Of a stretch of DNA of 64,000 bases, positions 37,741 through 47,540 are shown one piece after another. Position numbers and translations under genes: made by a program. Source of the stretch: Incurvaria masculella (lineage: Eukaryota > Arthropoda > Insecta > Lepidoptera > Incurvariidae); assembly GCA_946894095.1 (NCBI GenBank), contig OX335642.1, forward strand, positions 20,285,021-20,349,020. The letters run 5' to 3'. Under the pieces are notes generated by a model. That model ran no database searches. It worked only from the letters and a program-made list of their open reading frames with translations, and was not told the origin of the DNA. The stretch's first letter is position 1, and every line of letters starts with the position of its first letter.

Positions 37741-38139
37741 TACAAAAACGGCAGGGCCGGCGAGTGTGTTCGCTTACGATTTCGAAATGAGGAGCGAGGA
37801 ACACGTAAGAACTACAGAAGACGCTTTTTAGCGCAACCAAGAAATCAATGTTTGTCGTCCCGAATTTGTAAGCGAACTAACTACAGTTAGACGTTTTCCA
37901 CTAAATCGGGGCTAAGCTGTTTTGATTGCTAATCATCGGATCGGGGTGGATGATTTTTTTTTACTGATTCTATATTTAAATTAAATTGTGAGTCTATATT
38001 TATGGTTTCTGTATTATAAAACTTTCTTCAGCCCTTATTATCAGTGAAATAACTATTATACGTGAATCATACGTTAATACATATTTGCAAATAAAAATCA
38101 ATTTAACGAAGCTGCGCCTGTGGGGGAAACGGCAGAATG

Positions 38140-38695
38140 TCTTAATGCAGATCGTATAATGTCATATTTTAACAAAATTTTAAAACCATGCACAACGTAT
38201 AATCGGCAGATCGTATAATTTTATACGTAGTGCATGAAGAAGTTTAAAAAATAAAATTACTTATTTCTCCATGCATAACGTATAATAGTCACAACGTATA
38301 ATATTATGATCTTTATTTAACAAAAAAAGAAAACCAACAACTTTTCATACGATAAGCGCCCTTATGCATATACCTTTAAAGCTTATACTTGCACGTGACG
38401 TTTCGACCGTCTCAATTAGCGTAAGGTGGCCTTTCGAAATTGTAGCAAATATCGATTCGTAGCAATTTCAGCCTTAAATGTATCGTAGTGAGGGCGCTTT
38501 ATGCAGTGCTTCTTGGCATATTATACGTTCTGCATGGTTTTCTTTTTTTGTGAATTCATGTTAGGAATATTATACGTTGTGACTATTATACGTTCTGCAT
38601 GATGCAAAGAGTTGATTTTATTTTTAAACTTTATTCATGCACAACGTATAACATTATACGTTGTGAATATTATGCGATATGTGGTTAGGTTATAC
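38140..38695. repeat. Foldback/MITE-like array with CGTATAAT motifs
   Basis: The segment 38231-38307 (GCATGAAGAAGTTTAAAAAA ... ATAGTCACAACGTATAATAT) reappears inverted at 38567-38640 (AATATTATACGTTGTGACTA ... TTTAAACTTTATTCATGC). The inner parts also pair (GATAAGCGCCCTTATGCA against AGGGCGCTTTATGCAG). CAACGTATAA occurs repeatedly in both orientations on the outside. No coding potential. Confidence 0.8.
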
Positions 38696-38701
38696 CATTA
38701 G

Positions 38702-40876
38702 GTGCCATACCAGTACCATCTGCAAGTTTCATACAAAGAAATGATGGAAAAGGCAGATTTACCAAAATATAATTTTAATAAAGCTAATTATGACGAAGTT
38801 TGTGTTGAAATTAACGCAGTCGAATGGGAATTTGAACTAAAATATCTCGATGCTGAAACAGCCGTGTCCAAATTTTACGATATCATTTACAAAATTATTG
38901 ACTCCAAAATACCTCTTGCCAAACATAGATCAAAACATTTTCCGATATGGTTCACTCCCGCTTTAATTAGAGCCTTCCGCAACAAAGATAAGGCCTGGTC
39001 TAAGTGGAAAACGTATGGTGGTATTGCGAACTACAGGCAATTCTCATTTCTCAGGAGAAGAGTTAAAAAGTTACTAATACAATGTGACAATAACTATACT
39101 GAAAAAGTTGAAAACGCTACATGCGATAATATAAAACATTTTTGGAAGTATTTGGCATCGTTAAGAAAAAACAATTCAGGATATCCATCTACTATGACCT
39201 ATAAGGACCAATCTTCCGATTCTCCCAGTGAGATCTGCAATATGTTTTCGTCTAATTTTGAATCAGCCTTCGAAACATCCACAGGAAATAATGCTGATGA
39301 TACTTACTCATTCGAAGCACTTAATGACCCTGCTTCCCCTCACATCACAGACTTCAGTTTTGACGAAGAATCAGTTTACTTGGTATTAAAAAACTTGGAT
39401 GTAAATAAAGGTCCCGGTCCTGATAAAATATCACCAATTTTTCTAAAAAACACGTGCCGAGTACTTTCTAAGCCTTTGTCGATAATTTTTAACATTTGCA
39501 TCTTTGAAGGTTTGTTTCCAGAACGCTGGAAACATGCATACATAACACGGATACATAAGAGCGGTTCTAAAAATAAAGTAGAAAACTATCGGCCCATCTC
39601 AATTCTCTCTTGCATTCCTAAGACTTTCGAGAAACTAGTGCATGATAAGGTGTACCCAGCTATCGAGAATAACCTTATAAAGGAACAACACGGTTTTGTG
39701 AAAAATAAATCTACAGTAACGAATTTATTACTATTCTCCAACTATTTATTTGATAATATGGACAAAAGATTGCAAATTGATGCAATCTATACTGATTTTC
39801 GGAAAGCATTCGATAAAGTAGACCACATCTTACTTCTCAAAAAATTGTCCTTTAACGGCATCAAAGGAAACTTACTCAGATGGTTTGCATCTTACCTTAA
39901 AAATCGTATCCAATCTGTGGTCGTAAATGGTTATGCTTCTAAAGATGTAACAATCACTTCAGGTGTACCACAGGGGTCCATATTGGGGCCATTATTATTT
40001 ATAATATTTATTAATGATATCCTTAAGTGCTTTAAGCATTGTCAAATTCTCCTTTTTGCTGATGACCTGAAAATTTACAAAATCATACGATCCCAGAGTG
40101 ATTGTGTACTTGTGCAAGAAGACCTTGACCGGTTTACTTCATATTGTAGTCAAAATAAAATGCTCTTAAGCTATGAGAAATGTAAACATATTTCCATTAC
40201 TAAAAATCGCGGTCAACATTCCTTTGACTACAGCATTGGTGGCCACATTTTGGAGAAGGTTAAGAATATTCGTGACCTAGGGATTATTTTTGACGAAAAA
40301 CTTCATTTCAACTTGCACGTTGACCATATAACAAAAAAAGCTTATCAGATGCTTGGTTTCGTTTTACGATCTACGAAAAAATTCAAAAACCTACATACAT
40401 ACATGATACTTTACCAAGCGTTGGTACGTTCTCAGCTTGAATACGTGTCAGTAGTCTGGAACCCCTATTACGCTATTTACACAGATAAAATAGAATTAAT
40501 CCAAAAGAAATTTCTCCGTGCCGTCCATTACCGTTTTCATTGTTGCAACGACTCTTACTGTAATCTTTTAACCATATATAAATTACCTTCTCTGATCAAT
40601 CGACGGACGTTAATCGATGCGACTGTATTGCGTAATATATGTACCAGTGTTTACAATTGCCCTGACCTTCTTAAACTAGTCGATTTTCACATACCTAGTA
40701 GGACAACACGCCACACTTCTCTATTCCACATAAAAAATACTACATCGAAAGCAGGTGTCCGAGCACCGATTCGTAGAATGTGCGATACCTATAATAAGAA
40801 ACTTTCTGATGTTGATATGTACCTTCTATCCCGTTTTCAATTTAAAAAAACGATTCGCAATTTGTTAGATTGTTAG
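38702..40876 (+). CDS. LINE A reverse transcriptase ORF (5'-truncated)
   Basis: About 724 codons, open from the truncation point; the first in-frame ATG is near 38741. RT motifs: YRPISILSCIPKTFEKL near residue 300, DFRKAFDKVDH, SGVPQGSILGPLLF, catalytic FADD near residue 451, and GIIFDEKLHF. The C-terminal RRMCDTYNKKLSDVD resembles other insect Jockey-group LINEs. The EN domain is absent. The frame has no internal stop, so the insertion is fairly young. Exact clade not settled. Confidence 0.88.
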   Translation: MPYQYHLQVSYKEMMEKADLPKYNFNKANYDEVCVEINAVEWEFELKYLDAETAVSKFYDIIYKIIDSKIPLAKHRSKHFPIWFTPALIRAFRNKDKAWSKWKTYGGIANYRQFSFLRRRVKKLLIQCDNNYTEKVENATCDNIKHFWKYLASLRKNNSGYPSTMTYKDQSSDSPSEICNMFSSNFESAFETSTGNNADDTYSFEALNDPASPHITDFSFDEESVYLVLKNLDVNKGPGPDKISPIFLKNTCRVLSKPLSIIFNICIFEGLFPERWKHAYITRIHKSGSKNKVENYRPISILSCIPKTFEKLVHDKVYPAIENNLIKEQHGFVKNKSTVTNLLLFSNYLFDNMDKRLQIDAIYTDFRKAFDKVDHILLLKKLSFNGIKGNLLRWFASYLKNRIQSVVVNGYASKDVTITSGVPQGSILGPLLFIIFINDILKCFKHCQILLFADDLKIYKIIRSQSDCVLVQEDLDRFTSYCSQNKMLLSYEKCKHISITKNRGQHSFDYSIGGHILEKVKNIRDLGIIFDEKLHFNLHVDHITKKAYQMLGFVLRSTKKFKNLHTYMILYQALVRSQLEYVSVVWNPYYAIYTDKIELIQKKFLRAVHYRFHCCNDSYCNLLTIYKLPSLINRRTLIDATVLRNICTSVYNCPDLLKLVDFHIPSRTTRHTSLFHIKNTTSKAGVRAPIRRMCDTYNKKLSDVDMYLLSRFQFKKTIRNLLDC

Positions 40877-41144
40877 TGTTATCATGAAAATATTGTAAGT
40901 AGCTATTATTCATTTGTATTGAAAATGCTGGTTGTTTTCTGTGTTATATATTTTGTCCTTTTTTGTAACCTTACTTTCTTTTCTTTTCTATGGCTTATTA
41001 TTTACGTTTTGTGTTTAACGCTATACTTTGTTAATATTCCAATGTGTTTCAGTGAGAATTCGTAGTGGAGGCAAGTTTAGTGTTTTTTTTTGTGTGTGTT
41101 TTTTTGCAATTGTTGTATTGACCTGTCTCTGTGATTTCTCCTAA

Positions 41145-41182
<38 letters not shown>
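38725..41182 (+). mobile_element. LINE A, 5'-truncated non-LTR retrotransposon
   Basis: Long RT frame, AT-rich 3' noncoding part and an (AAAT)n tail at 41141-41182. Left flank (AGGTGCCATACCAGTACC) and right flank (ACGCGGACAATTTTTCATTG) are both SINE sequence, so the LINE appears to sit inside a SINE copy. The endonuclease region is missing. Confidence 0.88.
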
Positions 41183-41183
<1 letters not shown>

Positions 41184-41236
41184 AACGCGGACAATTTTTC
41201 ATTGCCGTTCTGACCATCTGACATCGTACATTTCCG
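41183..41236 (-). repeat. SINE fragment between two LINEs
   Basis: ACGCGGACAATTTTTCATTG then CCGTTCTGACCATCTGACAT match the SINE body; probably the right half of the copy split by LINE A. Confidence 0.65.
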
Positions 41237-41399
41237 CTAAAGTGCAACCTGGTTTCCTTCAAACATAGTGTGAAGAAGCACCGAGCCGGCCGTCTTGGAT
41301 TTCGCAGCCCCCCCTAAAAGATCGAAAGCCCGTGTTCGTAGTCGGGCATTTACCAGCCGTCTCGGCGTATGCCATATGCCGAACTTACCATAAAAAAAC
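41237..41399 (+). repeat. LINE B 3' end fragment
   Basis: GCAACCTGGTTTCCTTCAAA, GTGTGAAGAAGCACCGAGCC, CGTATGCCATATGCCGAACT and a short A tail match the 3' end of LINE B (50432-50595) in order, with substitutions. Confidence 0.85.
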
Positions 41400-41559
41400 G
41401 ATTCGTCCTCAAAAGCTATCCAGGCTATCTACGCAGTAATAAATAGCTAGGCACTTAGATATAGGAGACATTCCCTCGTGGAAATGTCCTCGTGATCTCT
41501 CTCTAGCACGGAGTGCAGCCAAATCTCTAGCGAATCATATTTTAAGCCTTATCACGGGG

Positions 41560-41900
41560 GAATCGGGCAGCGTCGTCGGAAATAAATGCCGAAACCGCTA
41601 GTTTATTAAAACCGGCGAAAACCGCGCGCTCAGTGCTCCCTCACACGTCTAAGCGCGCGCTCACCGCAACACGACGCGCGTCCGACACCCCGACGTCTCG
41701 ATATCACTTCGATCCCTTCTCGATCTCACCTCGATCCCTTCTCGATCGCCGCGAGTGACGTCACGTGGATTTTGGGCGTGCGACTTCGCTGGCAGGGTGC
41801 AGTTTTGGAAATCGACTGAGTGAGTAATCGTACTGCTTTTTTCGTTCGGGAAGCGAGAGGCGTCTTTGAAAATTCGCCGAGTACCATTACCCCGTGTTAT
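41560..41900. promoter_or_regulatory. GC-rich block with CRE/E-box and direct repeats
   Basis: CpG-rich island in AT-rich DNA. TGACGTCA (41756-41763) overlaps CACGTG (41762-41767). TCGATCCCTTCTCGATC occurs at 41709-41725 and 41731-41747, 22 bp apart. Could be a promoter or enhancer; no adjacent gene can be named. Confidence 0.35.
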
Positions 41901-42289
41901 CCCAGCGATTCGAAGAAATAGCTGAGAATTAGGAAGAGATAAAGAAAATGAACTTTATAACTGGGACATAATAATTCTGCGTTTGATATAAAAACTCTTC
42001 ACTTCACGTCCTCCAGCGAATGCCGTAAAAGGTGTGTAAGGATCGTGGATATGTCTATTTTAATCGCCCTGTATCTTTTCCCGGGTATCACGTTAGACTA
42101 GGGGAAAAGACAAGTGTTACAGAAAAATGGTTGCACGCTTGCAGGCTTTAGGTACATTTAACATCAAGCAGTCACAGTTTTCGTACCCACCTTAATATCA
42201 TTTATATGCGGTCGGGTTTTGGATGGGTGACCGTTTTCCGTCGTTGAGGCAAGCTTTGTTTGGATCCCAAATAAAAGTGTAGCTTGCTC

Positions 42290-42500
42290 AAGTGAAAGGA
42301 TTAATACCGCCCGGATTGGTAACATCACATTGAATGAAGGATGGTCGAAGCGTGCTTCCATCCAGTTCAATGCAATTGCAATTATTATATTATCCTTCCC
42401 AATATTGCACAGCAAGTGCAATATTGGGAAGGTTAGGTTAGGTTAGGTTACGTTACGTTACGTTACGTTAGGCAATATTGGGAAGGTCCTGGGATGAAAA
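42290..42500 (+). repeat. SINE copy interrupted by telomere-like array
   Basis: Plus strand: CGCCCGGATTGGTAACATCA, GAATGAAGGATGGTCGAAGC, then CATCCAGTTCAATG, and after the array AATATTGGGAAGGTCCTGGG. Body of the SINE family with a complex rearrangement in the middle. Confidence 0.78.
42433..42472 (+). repeat. (TTAGG/TTACG)8 telomere-like array
   Basis: Eight 5-bp units: TTAGG three times, TTACG four times, TTAGG once. TTAGG is the ancestral insect telomere repeat. Flanked by direct copies of GCAATATTGGGAAGG (42418-42432 and 42472-42486), with an inverted copy at 42394-42408. Confidence 0.85.
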
Positions 42501-42789
42501 CAACTGTTCTAATTTACTCGATAGTTCGTGTCTAATAAGTATGAGACAATAAATAGCTGTGTCGGTCGAATCACAGAGAAAAGAAAATAATGCGTGAATA
42601 TTTTCTTTTTTCTTTCATTTGACTCGGTTTTGATTTTACGTGCAGCCACAGATATTGTTCGCTTGATATTATTTAGCAAATATGAAGTTGAGCAGTGGTT
42701 TTCAATTAATGTTGAATTTCCGTCGTAGTTTGTTTACGGTTCTTCTTCGTGCGTGGTAATCGATGTTTCTTTAAAAATATGTCGAATGC

Positions 42790-42975
42790 ATCGCTCAACT
42801 CCCCATACAAACGTGGAAAGAAGATCGTGCCCATATTTCTTGTCTGAGATCCAAAATGTTGCTCAAATTAGCTTTATTTGATCGAACTAGATGTCTGATG
42901 ACTGTTGACATTGTAAAATTGTGTTTGGTTTTAAAGTGTTGCCAAAAGTCAACGTATTTTGTCTGTTCAGCTTTT
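42790..42975 (-). repeat. MITE, GGTGGCC family, 3' half (inverted copy)
   Basis: CTCCCCATACAAACGTGGAA, GAAGATCGTGCCCATATTTC and CGAACTAGATGTCTGATGAC are the reverse complement of the right half of 43221-43762. Confidence 0.75.
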
Positions 42976-43220
42976 TCTTGAGCCATTTCCGGTAACTTTG
43001 GTCTATTTCCCACTATACATTTCAGGGTCGTAATGCGCACTCTTATGCTGCCTGGGTAGGCACCATAATTCAACTCATTTCTGCTCTATCAATTTGTTTC
43101 GTCATTATTTTGCAGCGAGCATGGAGCATTAGCTCCCTACGGATTATTTCGAGTTAGAACATCACAGGACGCTATTTAGTTTGACTACAACATTCGACGT
43201 TGCGTGTCTCAAATTCTTAA

Positions 43221-43762
43221 GGTGGCCCAACCCGGCGGGACTAACTCATTCGCGGGCACTGTACAAAACCGTGCTGTTGCGCTCTGGGACCTTATCTGTT
43301 TCAAAGACAAAGACAGGCTCCGTGATGAGGAAGATGCAACATGTCCACAAAAAAGATAATGTGCATAGTGTATGATTTGGTAAGATTTTCGAAAATTTTG
43401 ATTTCAAAACGACTTATAGCTAAAAGTAAACCACGACCGCTGTAGTCAAAAATCTAACAAAAACCAAATAGATTATAAATTTTGATTAAATAAGCTATGT
43501 CTGATGAGTAATCTTTTTAAGATTTTCTTACTTTATCATTGCGTAATAAACCACCAAAGTTATTGTATAAAACGCGCGAATAATTCGAACTTTCGGACCT
43601 TACAACTTAGAAACCAAACACAATTTTACAATGCCATCGGTCATCAGACATCTAGTTCGATCAAATAAAGCTCTTTTGAGCAACATTTGGGATCTCTGAT
43701 AAGAAATATGGGCGTGATCTTCTTTTCCCGTTTGTATGGGGAGATGAGCGGGTTTGGCCACC
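43221..43762 (+). repeat. MITE, GGTGGCC...GGCCACC family, complete copy flanked by TTAA
   Basis: 542 bp, ends GGTGGCCCAACCCG and CGGGTTTGGCCACC as imperfect terminal inverted repeats. TTAA on both sides (43217-43220, 43763-43766) fits TTAA-specific insertion, as for piggyBac-class elements. Nearly colinear with 28040-28586. No transposase. Confidence 0.88.
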
Positions 43763-43769
43763 TTAAGGC

Positions 43770-44124
43770 TGTTCCGACCCATATAAAGTTGTTTGCACAC
43801 ATAAGGCAAAAAGTATTGCACTTTAAGCCACGAATGAATAATAAAAGTTTAATATAGTCAAATTACTTGCCGCGAAAACAATTTCACAATTTCAGGATTA
43901 TTGGTTTTGTTACAATTTATTTAAATAGGATTTTTATTTAACAGCGCCATCTAACGGTGTAAAACTTCTAAACGGCAATTACAACGAAACCATTAAACCT
44001 GAAATTGTGAATATGTTTTCGCTGCAACTACTATGGCTATATTTAATATTTTTGACGAATTCGTGCCTTAAAGTGCAATACTTTTTGCGTTCTGTGTAAA
44101 AAAAACATTGTATGGGTCGGAACA
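43770..44124. repeat. Foldback MITE, TGTTCCGACCCATA family
   Basis: 355 bp with long inverted termini: left TGTTCCGACCCATATAAAGT, CAAAAAGTATTGCACTTTAA; right CTTAAAGTGCAATACTTTTT and TTGTATGGGTCGGAACA. Directly abuts the TTAA of the preceding MITE. The interior includes GCGCCATCTAACGGTGTAAA. Confidence 0.88.
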
Positions 44125-44329
44125 TCTAGCAAACTATCTATTACGTGAACTATGATTCGTAGATCCTGGGAATTGGATTGATGGTAGGGAAAAGTGCGAA
44201 GAGATATGGTAGCGGAATCTGGTCATGGTGATGTCAGTTGCGGATAATGAAATTTTGGCGCGTTTAACACAATACGTTTGGTCGTGGATTACCCAACGAT
44301 AAAACCAAAAACTCTAAATGATTGCTCCA

Positions 44330-44598
44330 TGAAAATTCAAAATCATTTTAGTTTCTGTTTGTTTTTTTACTACAGCGTCTGTGATTTACTTTTGTCTATC
44401 ATTCGTTTTGTAATCGTTTTTTTTTTTTGTAAATCTAAGCAAATCAAACAGTATGCGCATTGTTTGCTTTGTGGAAGTGTTGCATCCTCCTCATTACGAA
44501 GACTGTCTTTTTATTTCAAACAGACACAGTGCCAGAGCGCAACAGAACCATTTTGTGCTGTGCCCGCGAAAGAATTAGTCTCATCGGGAAGGGCCACC
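44330..44598 (-). repeat. MITE, GGTGGCC family, 5' half (inverted copy)
   Basis: Reverse-complement match to the left half of the family: CAGTGCCAGAGCGCAACAGA, TGCCCGCGAAAGAATTAGTC, ending GGGCCACC followed by TTAA (44599-44602). Together with 42790-42975 it may be one inverted copy split by later insertions. Confidence 0.75.
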
Positions 44599-44809
44599 TT
44601 AAATTCGGAAAGGATTTATTCGCCTTTTCAAAAGTTTAAAGTCCCATTGATAATGATGTTGACTATTTAAGGGTTACACAGCATTCTTTGTTTGTTGTTC
44701 TTCATACCATTGCGTTCTAATGACTTGATAATTGGGTCTCACGCTTTTTACCTTTGGGCTCCTTGAATTTAAAACTATCATTCCCCTCTTAGGTGAGTGC
44801 TTTTCGTCA

Positions 44810-45080
44810 CGAATGCAAGCCGACCTATGGTTTGGAATCCATGTAACACTGGAACTCCCTTTCCCAATTAAGTGATAGTTGGTACCATCACTTAAAAAAA
44901 ATCAATTTTGGCTGAAGGAAAAGAAAGATCCTGAAATGGCACCTTCCTGTTTTCGGGAATTCAGAATTAGTTGGACGAAAAATATGTTTCCCATTGCCTC
45001 TTTGAGCATTGGGGCTGCCTTAGCACCACGTAAGTAGGGAAAGGGACATATAGTCTTACATACGTTCCAAACAATGGTGT
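44810..45080. repeat. Diverged SINE fragments
   Basis: 44810-44970 plus strand (TTTTCGTCACGAATGCAAGC, TTTGGAATCCATGTAACACT) and 45015-45080 minus strand (AGCACCACGTAAGTAGGGAA) show decayed SINE landmarks. Confidence 0.6.
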
Positions 45081-45313
45081 GCACATTTACAATTGTATTC
45101 AGAGTGGGCGGACTAATTTTAATCCACTGAGCTAAATCGATTTTTGTATAGTCCTGTGTTAATCTCGTACTAATTTTTGACAGGTGCTCTCTGAATACGA
45201 CTGTTAGAATCCCTGGGATTTGAACCCAGTGTCTTCGACTCCCGACTACGGCCCACACTGTCACATTGTAATGAGAGTTTCTTGAAAACTCAAAACTATA
45301 CAAATATTATAAT

Positions 45314-45600
45314 TAGCCGGTTTTCACCAACTGCCGATTTATTTTAATCGACACTTAAAGGGCCTTTATAACTAAAGTGTTGATTATCTTGTACTGTTAT
45401 TGATTGCAAGCTGCTAAGAAAGACCCTTAACATGTGGTGATTAAGCTAATTAGAATTAGGTGAAAAAGGCCCTTAGCCTGGTTTTCACCAAGTGCCGATT
45501 TATTTTAGTCGACACTTGAAAGGCCTTTATTACTAAAGTGCTGATTATCTTGTATTAGTTTTGATTGCAAGCTGCTAAAAAAGGCTTTTAACATCTGAAA
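45314..45600. repeat. Tandem pair of a short MITE (GGTTTTCACCAA)
   Basis: GGTTTTCACCAACTGCCGAT, TTATTTTAATCGACACTTAA and GATTGCAAGCTGCTAAG occur twice (from 45318 and from 45481). The first unit ends TTAGGTGAAAAAGGC, an inverted echo of its start, so the unit resembles a small inverted-repeat element duplicated in tandem. Confidence 0.75.
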
Positions 45601-46019
45601 TGTGTTATTAATGGAATAGAAAGTAGAAAATATTGATTTGAGTATATAAAACGACATCAAAATTGAAGAATTGATCAGATCAGATTTTTTACAATAATCA
45701 GAAAATTTTTTGGTCTGGATATTCGTCTGAAGTAGTATTCGAACGTACAACTTTTAAATTACATGCCACCGCCCGCTGCTCTGACCGCTAAGCTATCCAG
45801 GCAAATACGCCAGTCAACGAATTTCTCCATTATCATTCATTGTAGATGTCATTGTAGAACCTTAATCTTGAGGTACCTTCTATTACAATTACCAGGAAAG
45901 ATTGGTTGTAATGTAACTAAAATGAAAACAATAATTTAGATGGCGAACCACGTTGATATTTCATCTATTTATTTAACTCATTAAATCCTCATAATCGTAC
46001 CCTACCTCGCCTAGAATCA

Positions 46020-46180
46020 TTATCAGAAAATGGCGCAGGTCAGGAGCTGCGTGACGCGCGGGTCCGGCCGGCGCGGGACGCGGCCGACGAGCAGAGATGT
46101 CACCGGACGTGCGCGCGCAAATAGACACCTCGTAAAACGTCGCACGCGGCGATTTTGCTTTCGTTTGCGCGGGAACTAAC
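46020..46180. promoter_or_regulatory. CpG-rich island, possible promoter
   Basis: Block with GGTCCGGCCGGCGCGGGACG and GCGCGCAAATAGACACC in AT-rich surroundings. No gene attached; composition only. Confidence 0.25.
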
Positions 46181-46929
46181 CGCGGATACCTATGTCGAGT
46201 TATCAGCAGGCATTCTTGGAATTCCGTGCTCAGGAATCGGACTTCTTTCAGTCGAGAAAACCGCTTTGATTAATGTTATGTAAGCGGAGATTCCGGACTC
46301 TTATACGCATTTCCGAGTTGTTGAACATGGACATTAATTCACTATGGCGTTACTTTTGTATTCTGGAGAAATCGATCGCAGCGCCAAACGGAATGACGGC
46401 ATGACGTGAAACACTTAAACAATTATATGTCCATTGCCACCAGCGATCCGTAATTGCATCAAATAGGGTCGGAAATTATTCAGTACACACACCTGTTCCG
46501 CATGTAAACTAATTAGCCTAAATTGGCCTTCAGAGCGTAACAATGAGTAAGGAAGGACAGTAGGGACTACAAAACACATCCGTTTAGTGGCAGCGTAGAC
46601 ACTTTTTAGTAATAATTCACAGACGGTAGCGCCGGCCAGTCAGTTGATTACGAATTCACTCACTCCCGATGTTCCTAAGCTCGGAATTCCAAGAATTACT
46701 GTAGGTCTATTCTTGGTATTCCGGGCTCAGGATTGAGGAATCTTGAGCATGGAAAATTCACGTGGTGCTAGGCTAGGATATTCCGGGTGAGGTAGGATAG
46801 GCACATTTATTTAATAGAAAAAGTCAAAGTTCCAACAGACATGTGCGTCGAGGCATTGTTATTGTGCCAGAGTAGGTTGCGGATTCCAGACTTAGGCCGC
46901 TTATCACACTTTTGGGCACAACCTGTCAC

Positions 46930-47540
46930 ATACCATTCTGAGTTAACCTTTCTTTGATCTTCTAGTTGATATTGCTGCTATAGTAGCAATATGAACCGTC
47001 TTACAAAACAATTAAGCGACCATTTGTTTCTATGTGCAAACGCACGGCGACATTTCGTTGGATTTGACTCACCTTCAAAGCACCATATCCTCGACCATAT
47101 CGTCGAACGTCCCTTACATTTGGGACCATAGTTATGTAACCATGTTTCGTCACCAGTTAGTATATCATAAACGTTTTTTTTTCTTACCAGCGCATTTATC
47201 ATAAATCGACACCAATCCACGCGACAACCTTTATGTCCTGCGGTGAGATTGTGCGGCCCCATCTCGAACAACGCTTGCGGAGAGAGAGGTGGCCGTAAAT
47301 GATGGTTTGTATTGCTGCTGATCCAATGCCCAGTTCTCTTCCGTTCATATGTAATTCTTGGGCTTCTCGCACATATTCTTGAGTAACCGCGGTTGGCGGC
47401 CGACCTGCCCTCACCTCATCTTCAAAACTTCCTCGTCCTCTTTTAAATCTAACAAACCAATTAAAAACGTTTGCTCGTGAACAAGCAGACTCATTAATGA
47501 TTCAAAACATTCTTGGGGTTTTAATTTTTTTTTTAAATCA
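46930..47540 (-). pseudogene. Mariner-like transposase remnant
   Basis: Two minus-strand frames give NVFNWFVRFKRGRGSFEDEV, RAGRPPTAVTQEYVREAQEL and later CRFMINALVRKKNVYDILTG then DETWLHNYGPKCKGRS: the helix-turn-helix region and first catalytic DDE segment (GDETW) of mariner transposases, separated by frameshifts and an internal loss. Dead copy. Confidence 0.85.

Noticed and set aside
42433..42472. A true chromosome end
   Set aside because: Only eight units, inside a SINE, with unique sequence on both sides; at best an interstitial telomere-like tract.
44278..44670. A 130-codon plus-strand protein
   Set aside because: It lies on an inverted MITE copy; the open frame follows from low-complexity T-rich DNA.
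45715..45805. A tRNA gene on the minus strand
   Set aside because: It has A-box-like TAGCTTAGCGGTCAGAGC and B-box-like GTTCGAATAC words, but too long a spacing and no matching acceptor stem; most likely a tRNA-derived repeat head.
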